This document shows positions 55,101 to 64,000 of a stretch of DNA of 64,000 nt, piece by piece. The notes beneath the pieces were generated by a model. That model was not told where the DNA came from, ran no database searches, and worked only from the letters and a program-made list of their open reading frames with translations. Source of the DNA: Elysia crispata (taxonomy: Eukaryota; Mollusca; Gastropoda; Plakobranchidae); the NCBI GenBank assembly GCA_033675545.1, contig JAWDGP010006922.1, positions 1,229,501 through 1,293,500 of the forward strand, read 5' to 3'. Position 1 is the stretch's first letter, and the number at the start of each line of letters is the position of its first letter. A program made the position numbers and the translations under genes.

Positions 55101-55991
55101 GAATTATGCCTTTATTTTAATGGACAAGATCACTTGTGCATATATTCTCTTTGTCTCTTTGTATGTACATGACAGCATTTGCAATGGTTTGAAGGTCAGT
55201 ATTATTTAAGATTTTTGAAAAGTCTGAAGATGCAGAAAAACCATCTAAGAAAAGCATATATTTAAAGACTTTCATTTGGAAGCCTGAACACCAAATGCAT
55301 TTTTTTTGTATTTCTTGGATGCCATTGATTACTTGGAATTGGATTTTTGATTGATGACATGGATGATCTGTGCAATATTTTCAAACAATTGATATGCTGA
55401 CTACAGGCTTAAACCATTTTTTTTTTATTTTCAATTATAAGATATAGATCTACAAAACCAATATTTTTCATAAAATATATTAGTAGAAAAGGACTTTACC
55501 CTTTGATGGTGGAAATAAGTTGGAAATCACACAACTATAGTTTCGATTGCAATAATTTCCTTCTAATCATACATATGGTTTATCTAAATGAACAATTACA
55601 TTTCACGTCAAATATGCAGGTAAGTAATTGGCATGTTAATCCAATGCTTTCTCTTTCAGAACTTGAAAGGTAAGTATAGACTTCAACTAATGGGCTTAAG
55701 TGGGAAGGGTGGGGGGTCAAGGGTCACAAGAAGTAGTGTTTGGGAAAACAGAAGGTGAAGATGTCCCAAATAATACTGTATCTTGAAGTATTGCAGATGA
55801 AGCACACATTGAGCCCACAGGCAACATGTAAAGTTCAAGATTTTTTTTAGAAAGAGAACTTGAACAAGTGGATTGAAACTATGGCGTTCAGATCATGGAG
55901 TCTTTGGAGGAGTTCGGCACCAATCAGTCAACAAATTAATCAAACGTTTTTCTGTATTCTGTCGCCATGCTAGACAAATGTGTATGCATCA

Positions 55992-56026
<35 letters not shown>

Positions 56027-58742
56027 CCAACGCAAGGCTGTAGTGGTCTTGCCTACGGATGAAGTGTTCAAAAATCGAGTGAAGGAAAGAACTGATGAAG
56101 AAGGAAAGGATATTCCAGAAAGCGCAGTAAACGAAATGAAAGGTAAATCTCCGGAGATCAACGTGGACTGCAACATGTGAAAAATGAACGTACGCTCCTA
56201 AATATTTAAAGAAAAGGTTGAATGATCAGCTTATCTAGATCGGATGTAATGATGATATATCACTCGTATTCTTGCGGGTCCTCCTTATTTCCTTTGGCAC
56301 TTGAGGGCAATTTTTTTTCCCCGTTTGTGTGTGTTTTTTACTTTTTTTTTTTGTCCATGTCTACAAGAGGACACACAGTTGTTTTTAAAACCTGATGACC
56401 TCAGCTTTCATATATTAGATTTTGTAATTTTCTTCCATTTTAAGCTTTCTTTCTCAAAGCAAACAAAAGTTTTGTAAAAACAAGTCAAATGCAATAACCC
56501 TATTCATGGAAAACAAAGTGGGAAAAAAATTCCTCAGCATCTCAACTTTTCTGCCCTTAAATATAAATTTATGATACAAAACAGATCTTGAAAATTTTGA
56601 AGCTCCTCTATATAGTATTTAAATTGAATTGTAGATTCAAACCAGTTAACATGAGCAAAATGTATAGAGGCATTTCTCAGATTCTTATTTTTGCTGGCTA
56701 CTTTTACCTGCAGCTAACCTAACATTGCCGGATGCTGGTGAGGGACAGTGCTTTGAAAGTGTGGAGTTTGTTGAGGAGGAACCAGACAAAGAGGGTCGTG
56801 AGAAGTTGGTAGAGCAGTATCGCAAAGAGGGACGTGATGCTCTTCCTCCTCCAGACAAACGTTTCAGGCGGGACAGTAAGTTATTTGCTTTTTCTTTCCT
56901 TTTTTTTTATTTGGAACAAAATAATTTCTTTCTAAACCTTCAAAGTTATGAGAGCTTTTCTCTTTCCATGGTGGCTAGTTTTCCAATAGTAGCATTCTAA
57001 AGGCAAGATTCTTTTAGGAAAAAATGTGTATAATATATTTATTACTTTCCTAATTTCAAAGAGAGATAAAATTACAGATCTGACATTGAAGAAAGGAAAT
57101 GTGCTAAGGATCTTTCTCTACCATTTTTGATTATTTTATCTCATGATTTTGCAAAGATTTTTGCATAATTTATCCATCTGTAATGATTTCAAACTCTTTA
57201 GTGACATTGAGCATAAACATACGTAACTCTTGTTGTTCATGACAGTTGAAAATAAGAAATCAGATATTTTCTCATCGCTTTTTCTTGCCTGTAAGTCACA
57301 ATTTTGGTGTGTCAAAGCTTTAAGTGTACAAGTAAAGGCTCATTTGGGCGTGTCTCTCACTCTTTTAATTTACAAAAATGTTATTTTCTCAAAATGTTCA
57401 TAACAACAAAAAGTTAAATAATTTTAAATATGATGTTTAATAACTTTTTTTACGAATTTGACTAAGTCTGTTTTTATTTCAATGCTAATGAAATGAGAGG
57501 AAGACTAGATTGGGTTACACTCTGTAACACAAAGTTCAAAATTGTAATACAATCTTTTTTCTTGCTTGTGCTTTATCTGCCGTCTTAACCAAAGTAATTG
57601 ATTAGACCTTTGTGGAGGTCTCTTTCTTAAGTATATTTTTACTTTGCGTTACAAGTGTAATTTTTTGGTCTGCATTGGAACTGAGAAAAAGAAAATTTAC
57701 TTAGAGTTCTTAGAGAAAATGTGGATGAAAATGGAAACTTTGGTTGACTGTCTTAGGTCAGTATTTGCAGTGTAATGGGGATTTTTTATGCTTAGGTGTT
57801 TACATCTACAGGGTTAAACCACAGCCCTCTGGAATAACAGGCCGGCTTGTGACGATAATGACGCCACAGCCGTGGGCTATGAGTAATGCTGCCTTGTCTT
57901 AGCTCAGTAATAGGCTTAAATAGGCGTTTTTAATAGTGTGAATAATGTCATACCTTTTTGAAAACATCAAACAAAAGAAAATAATAAAAGTAGAAAGAAG
58001 GGAGACATGTACCAAAACAAAGAAATACATCAGAATAGAAAAGAAAAAGGAGAGATACACAACATAAAAACTAAAAGGGAGAAGAATGGAGAAAGACGGA
58101 AATGGAATCTTGAAAGAAAAATTTGAGGCAGAGAGAGGAAGTTAGACGAAGAGAGGAGGGAGAAGAAGAGGTAGGTAACGCATGTAGAGAAGGAGGGGGT
58201 ACAAATAAGAGTAGATGGAAACAGAAAGGTGAACAAACAGAGAGTGAGGATAATGCAGGAAAGAAATTGAAAAAGATGATGAGGAGGAGAAAACAAAGAA
58301 GAAGAAAAAAAAGAAGAAAAGAGAAGAAGAGAAGTAGAAGGAGGAGATGCAGTGTAGTACATTGAAACTGGTGAGTAATTATTTAAGCCTACCTTTGGTG
58401 CATAATCAGTTTTTGTTCATGATAGAGAGGATCTTCAGCTTTCTTTTATCGCAGACACTTTTGTTATAAACATCTCACATGATAATTCATTTGGTTCCTC
58501 GTCAAGAGGATATATGTTTGAGGTACAAAGTATGTCGAGGTGCTGATACTATTTCGATTAACGGCATAGTCAGGAGAACTTGGAATAAGATTCTGAAAGT
58601 TTGTAAAATAATATAGAAGAAATTTACATCTCTTCTTTTTGCTGAAAGGCAATTGAAGTAAAAAAAAAATTGAAATCATGCATGTATAATGAAACAATCA
58701 TTTCTGCTGCCACTATTCCTACGACTACTACTGCTGCTGCTG

Positions 58743-58780
<38 letters not shown>

Positions 58781-59638
58781 GCAGCTAATACCACTACTGC
58801 TGCTGCTCTATTATTACTACTACTTTTATTTGTATTATTACTACTATTGCTACTATTACTATCACTACTACTACTTCTGCTACTACAACCCCTTCTTCTA
58901 CTTATGCTGCTAGTACTACTGCTGTTATTGCTATCACTACAGTTACCGAATACTAGTTGAACTATAGTGATATTTGTATTTATCTACTGCGTGGGCTTTC
59001 TATGAAAACACACTATGATCTAGCCACTATTTAAACACACCTTATGAGTAGATATTCATGTCGGGAGACTGGTTAGGTATAGAGGTCTAGAATCTAGATC
59101 TAGATTTCGAGTTCCTATTAAAACACTTTGGATACCGGTATATAAAGATTCATTTATTTGCCTTCATGATAATATCACTAATGCTTTAAATAACACAGCA
59201 CTGCTCTTGAAATAAATAACTCCAGTGGAATGTTTTACTGCAACGAGTAACCACAGCCCTCTGGAATACTTCTCGAGAATGAATTATACAACAGTGCAAG
59301 AATGGAGTGATGTGTTGACTGTAAGCAACACAGAGTACAAAGCAAACTTAAAATCTGGGGCTTAGCATATTACAATCTGCCAGCCATCCGATTGATTCTT
59401 CAGCCCATGAATATCACTTTACTTGGCAGTAATCGGATCTGCTCAAAGGCCTTGTGTTTCAGAGAGCTGTGGTTAAATACAAGCAACCCTTTACTTTGTA
59501 GCTGTGAATGCTAAAGTCCTACTGCCATAAGAATATTCTGGTCCAAGGTTTTAATGAAGCAAAAAAAATGTACAAAGTGAAAATGGTCATTGCTTGAAAC
59601 GCATAATGTCAATTTAGACATCTTATTCAGCTTTTTTG

Positions 59639-59684
<46 letters not shown>

Positions 59685-62600
59685 TATAAAATTTTGTTAT
59701 TTTCTGGTAGCACATTGCAATGAAAAAGAATAATGATTAAATAAAAGTGTAGGATCTGCAGCCTCTTAAACATCTTTATTTCGTTATGGTAGGATAGTTA
59801 ATAGCAAGAATGCTGGATGTCCTGTCCTGTCTAACTTTTTTTTATGTCTTTAGGCGTCATCATGGACTGTTAATATTTAAAAAAAAATACAATTAAGTTT
59901 CCCGTGACTCCACATGTAGGGTTTTCTTGTTCATAATTGTCACAATTTGCTTAGGTTTAATATTAGTACTGAAGCAAACAACCTTCATATGTGATGGAAA
60001 AATGAGGAACTTGAAGCTTTTGTATTTTTTACATAAGCCAATTAAAGAAGGTTTGAATTACATCTTTATATGCATATCTAGATTTTGGGCTTTTAGACGT
60101 ACTGAAGCAATTAAAAAATCAGGAAAAAGGGCATGTTTTTAGGGGGTGGGGAATCTGGATCCAAATATTTAATCAGTAAAACCTGCTCTACTTCTATTTC
60201 ACATAAAGATCTTAACTGTCAGGCTAAGAGAATATCCACTTAATATCTATGCATAATTTGAACTTTGCATAAATCAAAATTCATTCAGGAATCTGGTTTT
60301 TTTTATAAGGGGGGGGGGGTTACAGGGATCAGCAAGGTCAGATTAAGATGGACACATCATTTTTAAGAGCCATAGGTAATTTTATGCAGGAACATACTTC
60401 AGTCTTAACATATAATGCAAAAGCACAGAGAAACCCACCCATAATACTTGGACAAAGCTTGTGACTCGGAGGCGTCAGACATTTCTTGATGCATTTACAA
60501 TATATTAAAGGGATGAAAACTCACTTTTCAATTATATTTTTCTCATCAGTCTGCTAATATAACCTCGAAACAGTTTTTAGTTAATTTGTCAACTTTTACA
60601 ACCATTAAGACCACTATTTAGAGATATTTGGGATAGGTTCAATTCAGCTTTGTTGGGGTCTTGTACAGAGAGAGCAAGGATAATAGCAATTCGTTTTGAC
60701 CTTAACTTAGTCTTTCACTGTATACCATTAGCTATTGTCAATGACAATAAAGACTGCTCAGTTAACATACATGTGTCAAAGCACACTATTTTTTTTTATC
60801 CATCATTTAGAGCTTATATGAAATTCGGACTGATGTAAAGCAAAACCACTGTTAAAAAATGAAAAGTGAAGATTTCTAAATCGCATTTGATTGTGTATTT
60901 AACATTTAAAGCTTAGTTAGATGTCTCAAAGAATTATGAATTATAACCTTACAGAGTGAAATTATAATAAAGCTAGGAATTTACATTTAGATCTAATATT
61001 TACAGACACCTTGACTGACAATTTCAAGATCAAAAGCTTTCTGTGAATAAATGTCTGAAATAATGTTTGTAAGCTGTGTATATTTCAGTGATTAGTGCCA
61101 TAAGAATGAAGTTAAAGGTTAGGCAACACAGAGAAAAACGCTTGATGTTCAAGATATCATATCTGAGATTCGAATTGTAAGTCTGGAAATAATTTGAGCT
61201 CCCATGGCTGGGCTTTTTTGGGGTATTTTTAAAAAAAAAACCAACTTATTCATCTCAATAAATTTTGGCATATAATATCAACACATTCTAGTGTGAATAA
61301 TTAAAAAAAACAACAAAAGGATATCTTAAAAGATGATTTTTATTTCAATTTTTCTAAAACAACGCACATTTTCTTTTTGTTAACTTTTAGATCTAAATCT
61401 AGATTCGGAACTATCCTCCTGTAAATCACTGCTTTCACCAATTTCTGGATTGTAATCATCTTCACTCACTTCTAGATGACTATCACTTTGGTCTGATTGC
61501 TCAAATACTTCAAAAATGTCTGTTCTTTCTGATTTATAACTGTTTAGAAATCAGTTTTAGATCTAATTTCTCTTTCTGACTTCTGGAGCAGTGGTGTCCC
61601 TTTCCATCAGAAACAAAAAAAGTGAAGGCTTATGGGTACGTAACTTTGTAACGAGAGGAAATGGTTATACAACCTTTACGGACGTTTCTTGTGGTTACTG
61701 GAAACGCCGCAAGTAAGTTAAGGAAGCAGTCAGGGCACCTATTGTAAACTTTTAGCCTTTATATTGATCTAAAGCTTAAGTGTCCTACTTTTTGTTATCA
61801 ATTATTCTTACATGCTAACATGTCATAGTCAAACTTTATTTGGACAATGAATTTTCATCTCCTGATAAAGCATTCTTACTCAAGACTAACCTATCTTTAC
61901 TCAGGTCGTGATTACAGAGATCGCTCTGCAAACTACAGAGGTGGCTATGATAGAGATCGCAGAGGTGGTGGTTACAGAGGCAGGGGTGGCTATTACAATT
62001 CTTGGAGGCCCTCTTACGATCGCAGAGGTAGGTTGCCAGGAGAATTCGGGTTCTTGGTTTTAAGAATATTGTTTGATTTTAGATTTTTGGATGCAAAAAA
62101 AGATGCAGTTCTCTTTTTTTCTTCTTTCAAATAAAATGATTCAAAGTTCACAAACTGAACCAATTTTTTCTCTGACTCTTCAAACTTTCTTTTCATTCAT
62201 CAATAACTTAAAATATCTTGTTTGTTTTATGGCGATTGAAATTGAGTGATTGAATAGTTCATGAGATAAAAGATTGTTTCATGTAAAAGTTGCAAGATAT
62301 TCTTTTTTTACATGGTAATGGTGTTGTTTAAAAAAGTAGATTTAGGAATTTGAGTAGTTATGCTCAAACATAAGACTAAATTACAGGTGAACATCTGTCA
62401 ATAGGGATTCAAATTGGAATTTCACTCATAAAAATTATGAATTTCCTTTAAAAGCTACCCTCTCATTTTCTTGAACCGAATTCAGATGGGCATATATGCA
62501 TAAGAGTTGATTACTTTAATAGTATGAATGCAGTTTCTTTTTTTCTTTTTTTTTAACTTGTTATAGTAGGAGATGGGGTTCTTAGAACAACATTGACTGA

Positions 62601-62973
62601 ACTTACAAAAAAAAAACCAGTGATGTTAAGTTCTATTTTTACACATGACAAAGGTTTGGACATAAAAAGTTGTATTCTGTTGCAGCCGAAGGAGTAATCT
62701 CTTTACCCTTGTTAACTTCAGTGTGGTCTTTTGAGTTAAATTGTGAAGGGTTTAATTTTTGCATTTCTTTCCAGTGTTTCGTGAGTGTAGATGTTGTGCA
62801 TTCTGTCTTTGTAGCAAAATTAAGTCATAACTAAATAAGAATTTTTTTTTTGTATTGAATTCTTTCACTTTTATTTAATCCCTTGTATTTCAGGAGGTGG
62901 TGGCTATCGTGGGGGCTACAGGGATGACCGCAATCGCAGAGATGATAGAAGCTATTATGGCGGTGGTTACAAG
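34027..62973 (+). CDS. HNRNPUL1: hnRNP U-like protein (HNRNPUL1-like), 15 exons, 3' end outside the window
   Basis: Seen: exons joined in phase give 697 residues. An N-terminal SAP domain (about 6-42) is followed by a Glu/Asp-rich region (44-166) and an Arg/Ser-rich stretch (about 171-205). A SPRY domain follows (about 225-400). A P-loop kinase-like domain (436 to about 625) has Walker A GLPGAGKT at 441-448 and an IIDQTN stretch after the core helix. An RGG/RGY-rich tail begins near 630. Known: hnRNP U-family proteins bind DNA through SAP, bind RNA through RGG, bind ATP, and act in the nucleus in chromatin organisation, RNA processing and the DNA damage response. The kinase region ([36 protein letters not shown]) is closest in my reading to HNRNPUL1, but one invertebrate gene may stand for the whole U/UL1/UL2 family. 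Exon numbers H1-H15 are local. Confidence 0.9.
34453..34523 (+). repeat. Tandem duplication, two 36-bp units rich in TCTAGATC
   Basis: Units at 34453-34488 and 34489-34523 are nearly identical. Each contains ATCTAGATCTAGATCTAG, a stretch built from overlapping palindromes, and a GATTACTCTA start. Confidence 0.93.
34584..35668 (+). mobile_element. pogo/Tigger-like DNA transposon, internally deleted
   Basis: The ends are CCGTATTCGCTCCAATAGTA at 34584 and the complement of CCGTATTCCCTCCATTAGTA at 35668. They match at all but a few of about 25 positions and are flanked by TA (34582-34583 and 35669-35670). The interior encodes both ends of a pogo-type transposase but not its catalytic core. The roughly 1.1 kb length fits a non-autonomous derivative in intron 1 of the hnRNP U-like gene, in the same direction. 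Confidence 0.85.
34866..35424 (+). pseudogene. Deleted pogo/Tigger-type transposase (DNA-binding part fused out of frame to acidic C-terminus)
   Basis: From the ATG at 34866: [20 protein letters not shown], then [20 protein letters not shown], a CENP-B/pogo N-terminal helix-turn-helix, up to about VTGKA near 35163. At about 35165 the text jumps in another frame to [30 protein letters not shown] and an acidic end with a stop at 35424, typical of pogo transposase C-termini. The second helix-turn-helix and the DDE domain are missing. The read-through product of the first frame ends at 35225. Confidence 0.75.
36657..36796 (+). CDS. HNRNPUL1: hnRNP U-like exon H2: acidic region
   Basis: Acceptor TTTTCATCAG, donor GTAATC. 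Almost every second residue is Glu or Asp (for example [16 protein letters not shown]). Phase 1 to phase 0. Confidence 0.88.
36797..37902 (+). other. hnRNP U-like intron 2, no gene seen
   Basis: AT-rich sequence. Nothing recognisable on either strand. Confidence 0.6.
37903..38131 (+). CDS. HNRNPUL1: hnRNP U-like exon H3: acidic, Gln-rich region
   Basis: Acceptor AATCATTTCAG, donor GTATGT. Continues the acidic region ([20 protein letters not shown]) and ends in DEATDDTED. Confidence 0.9.
38132..39172 (+). other. hnRNP U-like intron 3, no gene seen
   Basis: The middle (38475-38798) is less AT-rich and has a 107-codon open frame on the minus strand of no recognisable family. I do not call it. 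Confidence 0.5.
39173..39361 (+). CDS. HNRNPUL1: hnRNP U-like exon H4: Arg/Ser-rich stretch leading into SPRY
   Basis: Acceptor TTTCTTTTTTAG, donor GTAAGT. Begins with a basic RKRKRS run that may be a nuclear localisation signal. [18 protein letters not shown] and related repeats follow, then a PSPPPRK turn and [16 protein letters not shown]. Confidence 0.9.
39834..39973 (+). CDS. HNRNPUL1: hnRNP U-like exon H5: SPRY domain, first part
   Basis: Acceptor CTATTTGAAG, donor [19 protein letters not shown] and [20 protein letters not shown] align by eye with the hnRNP U SPRY start. No open frame over 60 codons marks it. Confidence 0.9.
39974..41042 (+). other. hnRNP U-like intron 5, possible short repeat remnant
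   Basis: AAATCCGGGA at 40192 and TCCCGGATTT at 40247 are inverted copies about 55 bp apart, suggesting a small hairpin or remnant of a repeat. A G-tract lies at 40619-40632. No gene seen. Confidence 0.45.
41043..41142 (+). CDS. HNRNPUL1: hnRNP U-like exon H6: SPRY domain
   Basis: Acceptor TTCTTTACAG, donor GTAAAT. Encodes [20 protein letters not shown] and [13 protein letters not shown], matching the H-x-x-R-x-GWS pattern of the family. Confidence 0.9.
41402..41514 (+). CDS. HNRNPUL1: hnRNP U-like exon H7: SPRY domain
   Basis: Acceptor ATCACAACAG, donor GTAAGG. Encodes [20 protein letters not shown] and [16 protein letters not shown], a very characteristic hnRNP U SPRY stretch. Confidence 0.92.
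41728..41883 (+). CDS. HNRNPUL1: hnRNP U-like exon H8: SPRY domain, end
   Basis: Acceptor ATTTCTGCAG, donor GTAAGT. Encodes [38 protein letters not shown]. Phase 0 at both ends. Confidence 0.92.
42067..44363 (+). mobile_element. 2.3 kb DNA transposon with 11-bp terminal inverted repeats and a zinc-finger ORF
   Basis: CAGACCTGCCA at 42067-42077 is perfectly inverted at 44353-44363. It is flanked by GTTAGTG (42060-42066) and GTTACTG (44364-44370), a 7-bp direct repeat with one mismatch. It lies inside intron 8 of the hnRNP U-like gene. It carries a BED-like zinc-finger reading frame but no recognisable transposase core. A hAT-type relation is possible from the flanking repeat size and the finger. 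Confidence 0.75.
42652..43125 (+). pseudogene. BED-like zinc-finger protein fragment inside the 42067-44363 element
   Basis: The frame starts [15 protein letters not shown], has one TAG at 42730, then resumes. It holds [16 protein letters not shown] and [10 protein letters not shown]: two Cys two apart, then His and His five apart (C-x2-C-x16-H-x5-H), the BED/C2H2 pattern of transposon-encoded proteins. A Pro-rich stretch ([11 protein letters not shown]) and a stop at 43125 follow. Function unknown beyond likely DNA binding. Confidence 0.55.
44449..44556 (+). CDS. HNRNPUL1: hnRNP U-like exon H9: linker between SPRY and kinase-like domain
   Basis: Acceptor GCATCTCTAG, donor GTAAGC. Encodes [20 protein letters not shown] and [10 protein letters not shown]. 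It follows an intron that carries a 2.3 kb transposon insertion ending only about 85 bp upstream. Confidence 0.9.
44596..44657 (+). repeat. Poly-C/poly-T homopolymer junction
   Basis: A run of about 20 C joins directly to about 16 T in intron 9. Run lengths in such tracts may be assembly-sensitive. Confidence 0.9.
45026..46608. mobile_element. 1.58 kb DNA transposon with perfect 18-bp inverted ends and 5-bp direct repeats
   Basis: GTAGGTACCCAATACTGA at 45026-45043 is exactly inverted at 46591-46608. TTACA flanks both sides (45021-45025 and 46609-46613). The ends contain the palindrome GGTACC. The interior is AT-rich with two overlapping minus-strand open frames (45294-45643) of no family I recognise, so it is probably non-autonomous. 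It lies in intron 9 of the hnRNP U-like gene. Confidence 0.82.
46990..47112 (+). CDS. HNRNPUL1: hnRNP U-like exon H10: Walker A (P-loop)
   Basis: Acceptor CTTTTATAG, donor GTAAGC. Encodes [20 protein letters not shown] and [13 protein letters not shown]. The GLPGAGKT nucleotide-binding loop is canonical. Confidence 0.94.
47113..47923 (+). other. hnRNP U-like intron 10, left part, no gene seen
   Basis: AT-rich sequence with no supported feature before the hAT-like element. The part after it (48443-49153) also holds only a low-complexity C/A run near 48900. Confidence 0.5.
47932..48434. mobile_element. Non-autonomous hAT-like element (MITE), 0.5 kb
   Basis: The ends TAGAGCTGTGACGGATCCC and the complement of the CCCAGCCTTTG end are imperfect inverted repeats (GCTGTG...GTAATC shared). 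They are flanked by 8-bp GTGCCAAC (47924-47931) and GCGCCAAC (48435-48442), one mismatch. An extra copy of the right end (GATTACTTTTACGGGACTC, 48247-48277) lies inside. No coding frame. An 8-bp duplication and this kind of end suggest hAT. Confidence 0.6.
49154..49282 (+). CDS. HNRNPUL1: hnRNP U-like exon H11: kinase-like domain
   Basis: Acceptor CTTTCCTAAG, donor GTAAGA. Encodes [20 protein letters not shown] and [15 protein letters not shown]. The final Asp probably sits at the Walker B-like strand. Confidence 0.92.
50497..51690 (+). mobile_element. Diverged, shortened second copy of the 42067-44363 element
   Basis: Matching stretches occur in the same order: ATTCATTCTGATTTTTATTG versus ATTCATTCCGATTTTTAATG at the left, and TAGAG..AGTAAATCAAGAT in the middle. 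GGTAGCTCTGCTCTTTATGA versus GGCAGCTCTGCTCTTTATGA lies towards the right. The zinc-finger part is missing and the outer CAGACCTGCCA ends are not visible, so it is old and partly eroded. It lies in intron 11 of the hnRNP U-like gene, in the same orientation. Confidence 0.65.
51691..55973 (+). other. hnRNP U-like intron 11, right part, no gene seen
   Basis: 4.3 kb with scattered open frames under 80 codons on both strands that have stops, no domain pattern and no splice support. I see no clear repeat ends. Confidence 0.55.
55974..56142 (+). CDS. HNRNPUL1: hnRNP U-like exon H12: kinase-like domain
   Basis: Follows a 6.7 kb intron. Acceptor GCCATGCTAG, donor GTAAAT. Encodes [20 protein letters not shown] and [19 protein letters not shown]. 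Reading through the donor would hit a stop within 13 codons. Confidence 0.92.
56714..56875 (+). CDS. HNRNPUL1: hnRNP U-like exon H13: end of kinase-like domain
   Basis: Acceptor TTACCTGCAG, donor GTAAGT. Encodes [40 protein letters not shown], matching the family's ALPPP-KRF ending. Confidence 0.92.
58110..58352 (+). repeat. Purine-rich (GA/GAA) low-complexity tract
   Basis: Almost pure A/G sequence. The Arg/Lys/Glu-rich open frame over it is a composition artefact. Confidence 0.85.
58704..58945 (+). repeat. CTA/CTG trinucleotide microsatellite, imperfect
   Basis: CTACTA and CTGCTG units with many substitutions. Thr/Leu-rich open frames are artefacts. It resembles the 22541-22692 tract in unit type. 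Confidence 0.92.
59642..59690 (+). repeat. (AT)n microsatellite
   Basis: About 20 AT dinucleotides in intron 13 of the hnRNP U-like gene. Confidence 0.95.
59691..61904 (+). other. hnRNP U-like intron 13, right part
   Basis: No gene called. On the minus strand, 61380-61541 reads an acidic 50-odd-codon frame ([18 protein letters not shown]) ending in a stop at 61380. It could be a transposon-protein scrap but has no start or support. Confidence 0.45.
61905..62027 (+). CDS. HNRNPUL1: hnRNP U-like exon H14: RGG/RGY-rich tail
   Basis: Follows a 5 kb intron. Acceptor TCTTTACTCAG, donor GTAGGT. Encodes [20 protein letters not shown] and [20 protein letters not shown], an RNA-binding low-complexity tail. 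Confidence 0.9.
62894..62973 (+). CDS. HNRNPUL1: hnRNP U-like exon H15: RGG/RGY-rich tail, continued
   Basis: Acceptor TTGTATTTCAG, donor GTAATG. Encodes [20 protein letters not shown] and YYGGGYK. The tail continues beyond the window. No further exon is visible up to 64000. Confidence 0.87.
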
Positions 62974-64000
62974 GTAATGCTAACATGATTTAAATTGTGG
63001 AAAATTGCAATTTGACCTAAGTAATGTTATCTTTTTCAAAAAAAAACCCCCATATTTTCTAGATGAAATTTTTAGCATGTCGCTGAGCTTACTAGCTTGA
63101 TCATACACCCTTTTTGTTCAAATAGCTGTATCTCTTGTTCAAAAATGAAATCTCGGCGATGCTCATATTAAGGTTGCGTTAACTATCAGTACTTATGTAT
63201 CGATAAAGACCAATATTGGTATAGTTTTACCAAGAATTGAGTGACCAAAAACTTTCGATAAATCTTTATTTCAAAATCATCAAAAGCAACAAAATAATTT
63301 CAATTTATCGTATGGCAATAGTCCAGGAAAATCTTTTATTCTTTGTGATATAATTTTGTAGTGTTCATACTGAAACCTAGCGCAATAACCTTGCCCAACT
63401 GCTGCTCTTAAAATAAACTTCCAAAAATGAGACAGGACCTACTGGGGGGCGATGTAAGCTAAATGGCACACGATTTATGAACCAATCATCAAACTTTCGA
63501 TGTCTCCATATTATTGGAGGTGAAATTGGTTACGTTGTGGAATTTGTGGAGCCTCCGTTGCTAACAATTTTTTTCCATGGAGATGTTAAATTCTTTAAAA
63601 GGTTCCATTTTCTGAACAGGAAGCACTGGGAAGGTTAAAGATTTCTTTGACGTATGAGTAGTCAGGTGTTCAAAACTTAGAGAAATAACATAATTCTAGA
63701 ATGTCATGTGCTGATCAAGTATTTTTACTGACTCTGAGATTTGATCAGAGAGCCTCACTTAGTTTGTACATAAAAATAACCTCATTTTGAGTGATTGTTT
63801 TCTTTTTAAACTTTTCCTAGCAATGAAAATATACCTTCACTTTATTTAGCATGAATTACCCTCCTTCCATATTTTCTCTGATTTCAGTGAATCATAATGT
63901 TATTTAGTCACCTTATGGAGGGGCTAGGAATTAGTTCAAGCTTGGGTTTCCTTAAATATATATATATCAATCATTCAGGTCATTGGGCACTTAAAAGGTA
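62974..64000 (+). other. hnRNP U-like intron at the window end
   Basis: No further RGG-rich exon is visible. A short AT run sits near 63957-63967. The remainder is unremarkable. Confidence 0.55.

Larger units (their letters stand above)
57814..59476. mobile_element. CCACAGC-ended repeat pair at TTAA-like sites, probable nested MITEs
   Basis: TTAAACCACAGCCCTCTGGA at 57814 faces an inverted partner whose complement reads TTAACCACAGCTCTCTGAAA ending at 59476. A second direct copy of the left end (TAACCACAGCCCTCTGGAAT) starts at 59248. The 59248-59476 segment therefore looks like a 229-bp MITE, and 57814 is a second, possibly solo, left end. TTAA at both outer borders suggests piggyBac-type insertion. 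Confidence 0.5.

Noticed and set aside
58123..58365. Arg/Lys/Glu-rich 80-codon open frame
   Set aside because: Produced by a purine-only tract.
63979..63997. Possible small exon after TCATTCAG near the window end
   Set aside because: Would encode VIGHLK, unlike the RGG tail, and the donor is at the window edge.

Overview
This is a window from an animal nuclear genome. It is AT-rich, full of GT-AG introns and simple-sequence repeats, and contains several DNA-transposon remnants. It carries two multi-exon genes, both on the + strand. The repeat style and the divergence of both proteins from vertebrate homologues suggest a marine invertebrate, perhaps a mollusc or another lophotrochozoan. The sequence does not prove the phylum.

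Region 1 (about 1-28.8 kb) is the 3' part of an usherin (USH2A) orthologue. I could follow 35 exons from 89 to 27880 with every splice phase agreeing. They give 7959 coding nt, or 2652 residues plus a stop. The order is the end of one fibronectin type III (FN3) domain, about 21 further FN3 domains, one transmembrane helix, and a cytoplasmic tail ending in Asp-Thr-His-Leu, the PDZ-binding end known from vertebrate usherin. One FN3 domain is interrupted by a Cys-Cys-rich module (exons W8-W14). Another is interrupted by a 118-residue insert bounded by two furin-type sites. The gene's N-terminal part lies upstream of the window.

Region 2 (about 28.8-34.0 kb) is intergenic. It holds a degraded mariner-like transposase fragment, long CT, AAT, AAG and ACT microsatellites, and the 5' flank of the second gene.

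Region 3 (34027-64000) is an hnRNP U-like gene, closest in my reading to HNRNPUL1. Fifteen phase-consistent exons give 697 residues and the gene runs off the window. The order is an N-terminal SAP domain, an acidic region, an Arg/Ser-rich stretch, a SPRY domain, a P-loop kinase-like domain with an intact Walker A motif, and the start of an RGG/RGY-rich tail. Its large introns are a transposon graveyard. They hold a pogo/Tigger-type element that lost its catalytic core, a 2.3 kb element with 11-bp ends and a BED-like zinc-finger ORF (plus a diverged second copy), a 1.58 kb element with perfect 18-bp palindrome-containing ends and 5-bp direct repeats, a 0.5 kb hAT-like MITE, and a family with CCACAGC ends at TTAA-like sites.

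The two genes have unrelated jobs: a stereocilia/photoreceptor-type extracellular linker and a nuclear RNA-binding ATP-binding protein. Nothing suggests they are co-regulated. The least expected observations are the furin-bounded insert in usherin, the hammerhead-ribozyme-like insertion in the last usherin intron, and the GTAGGTACCC-ended transposon.
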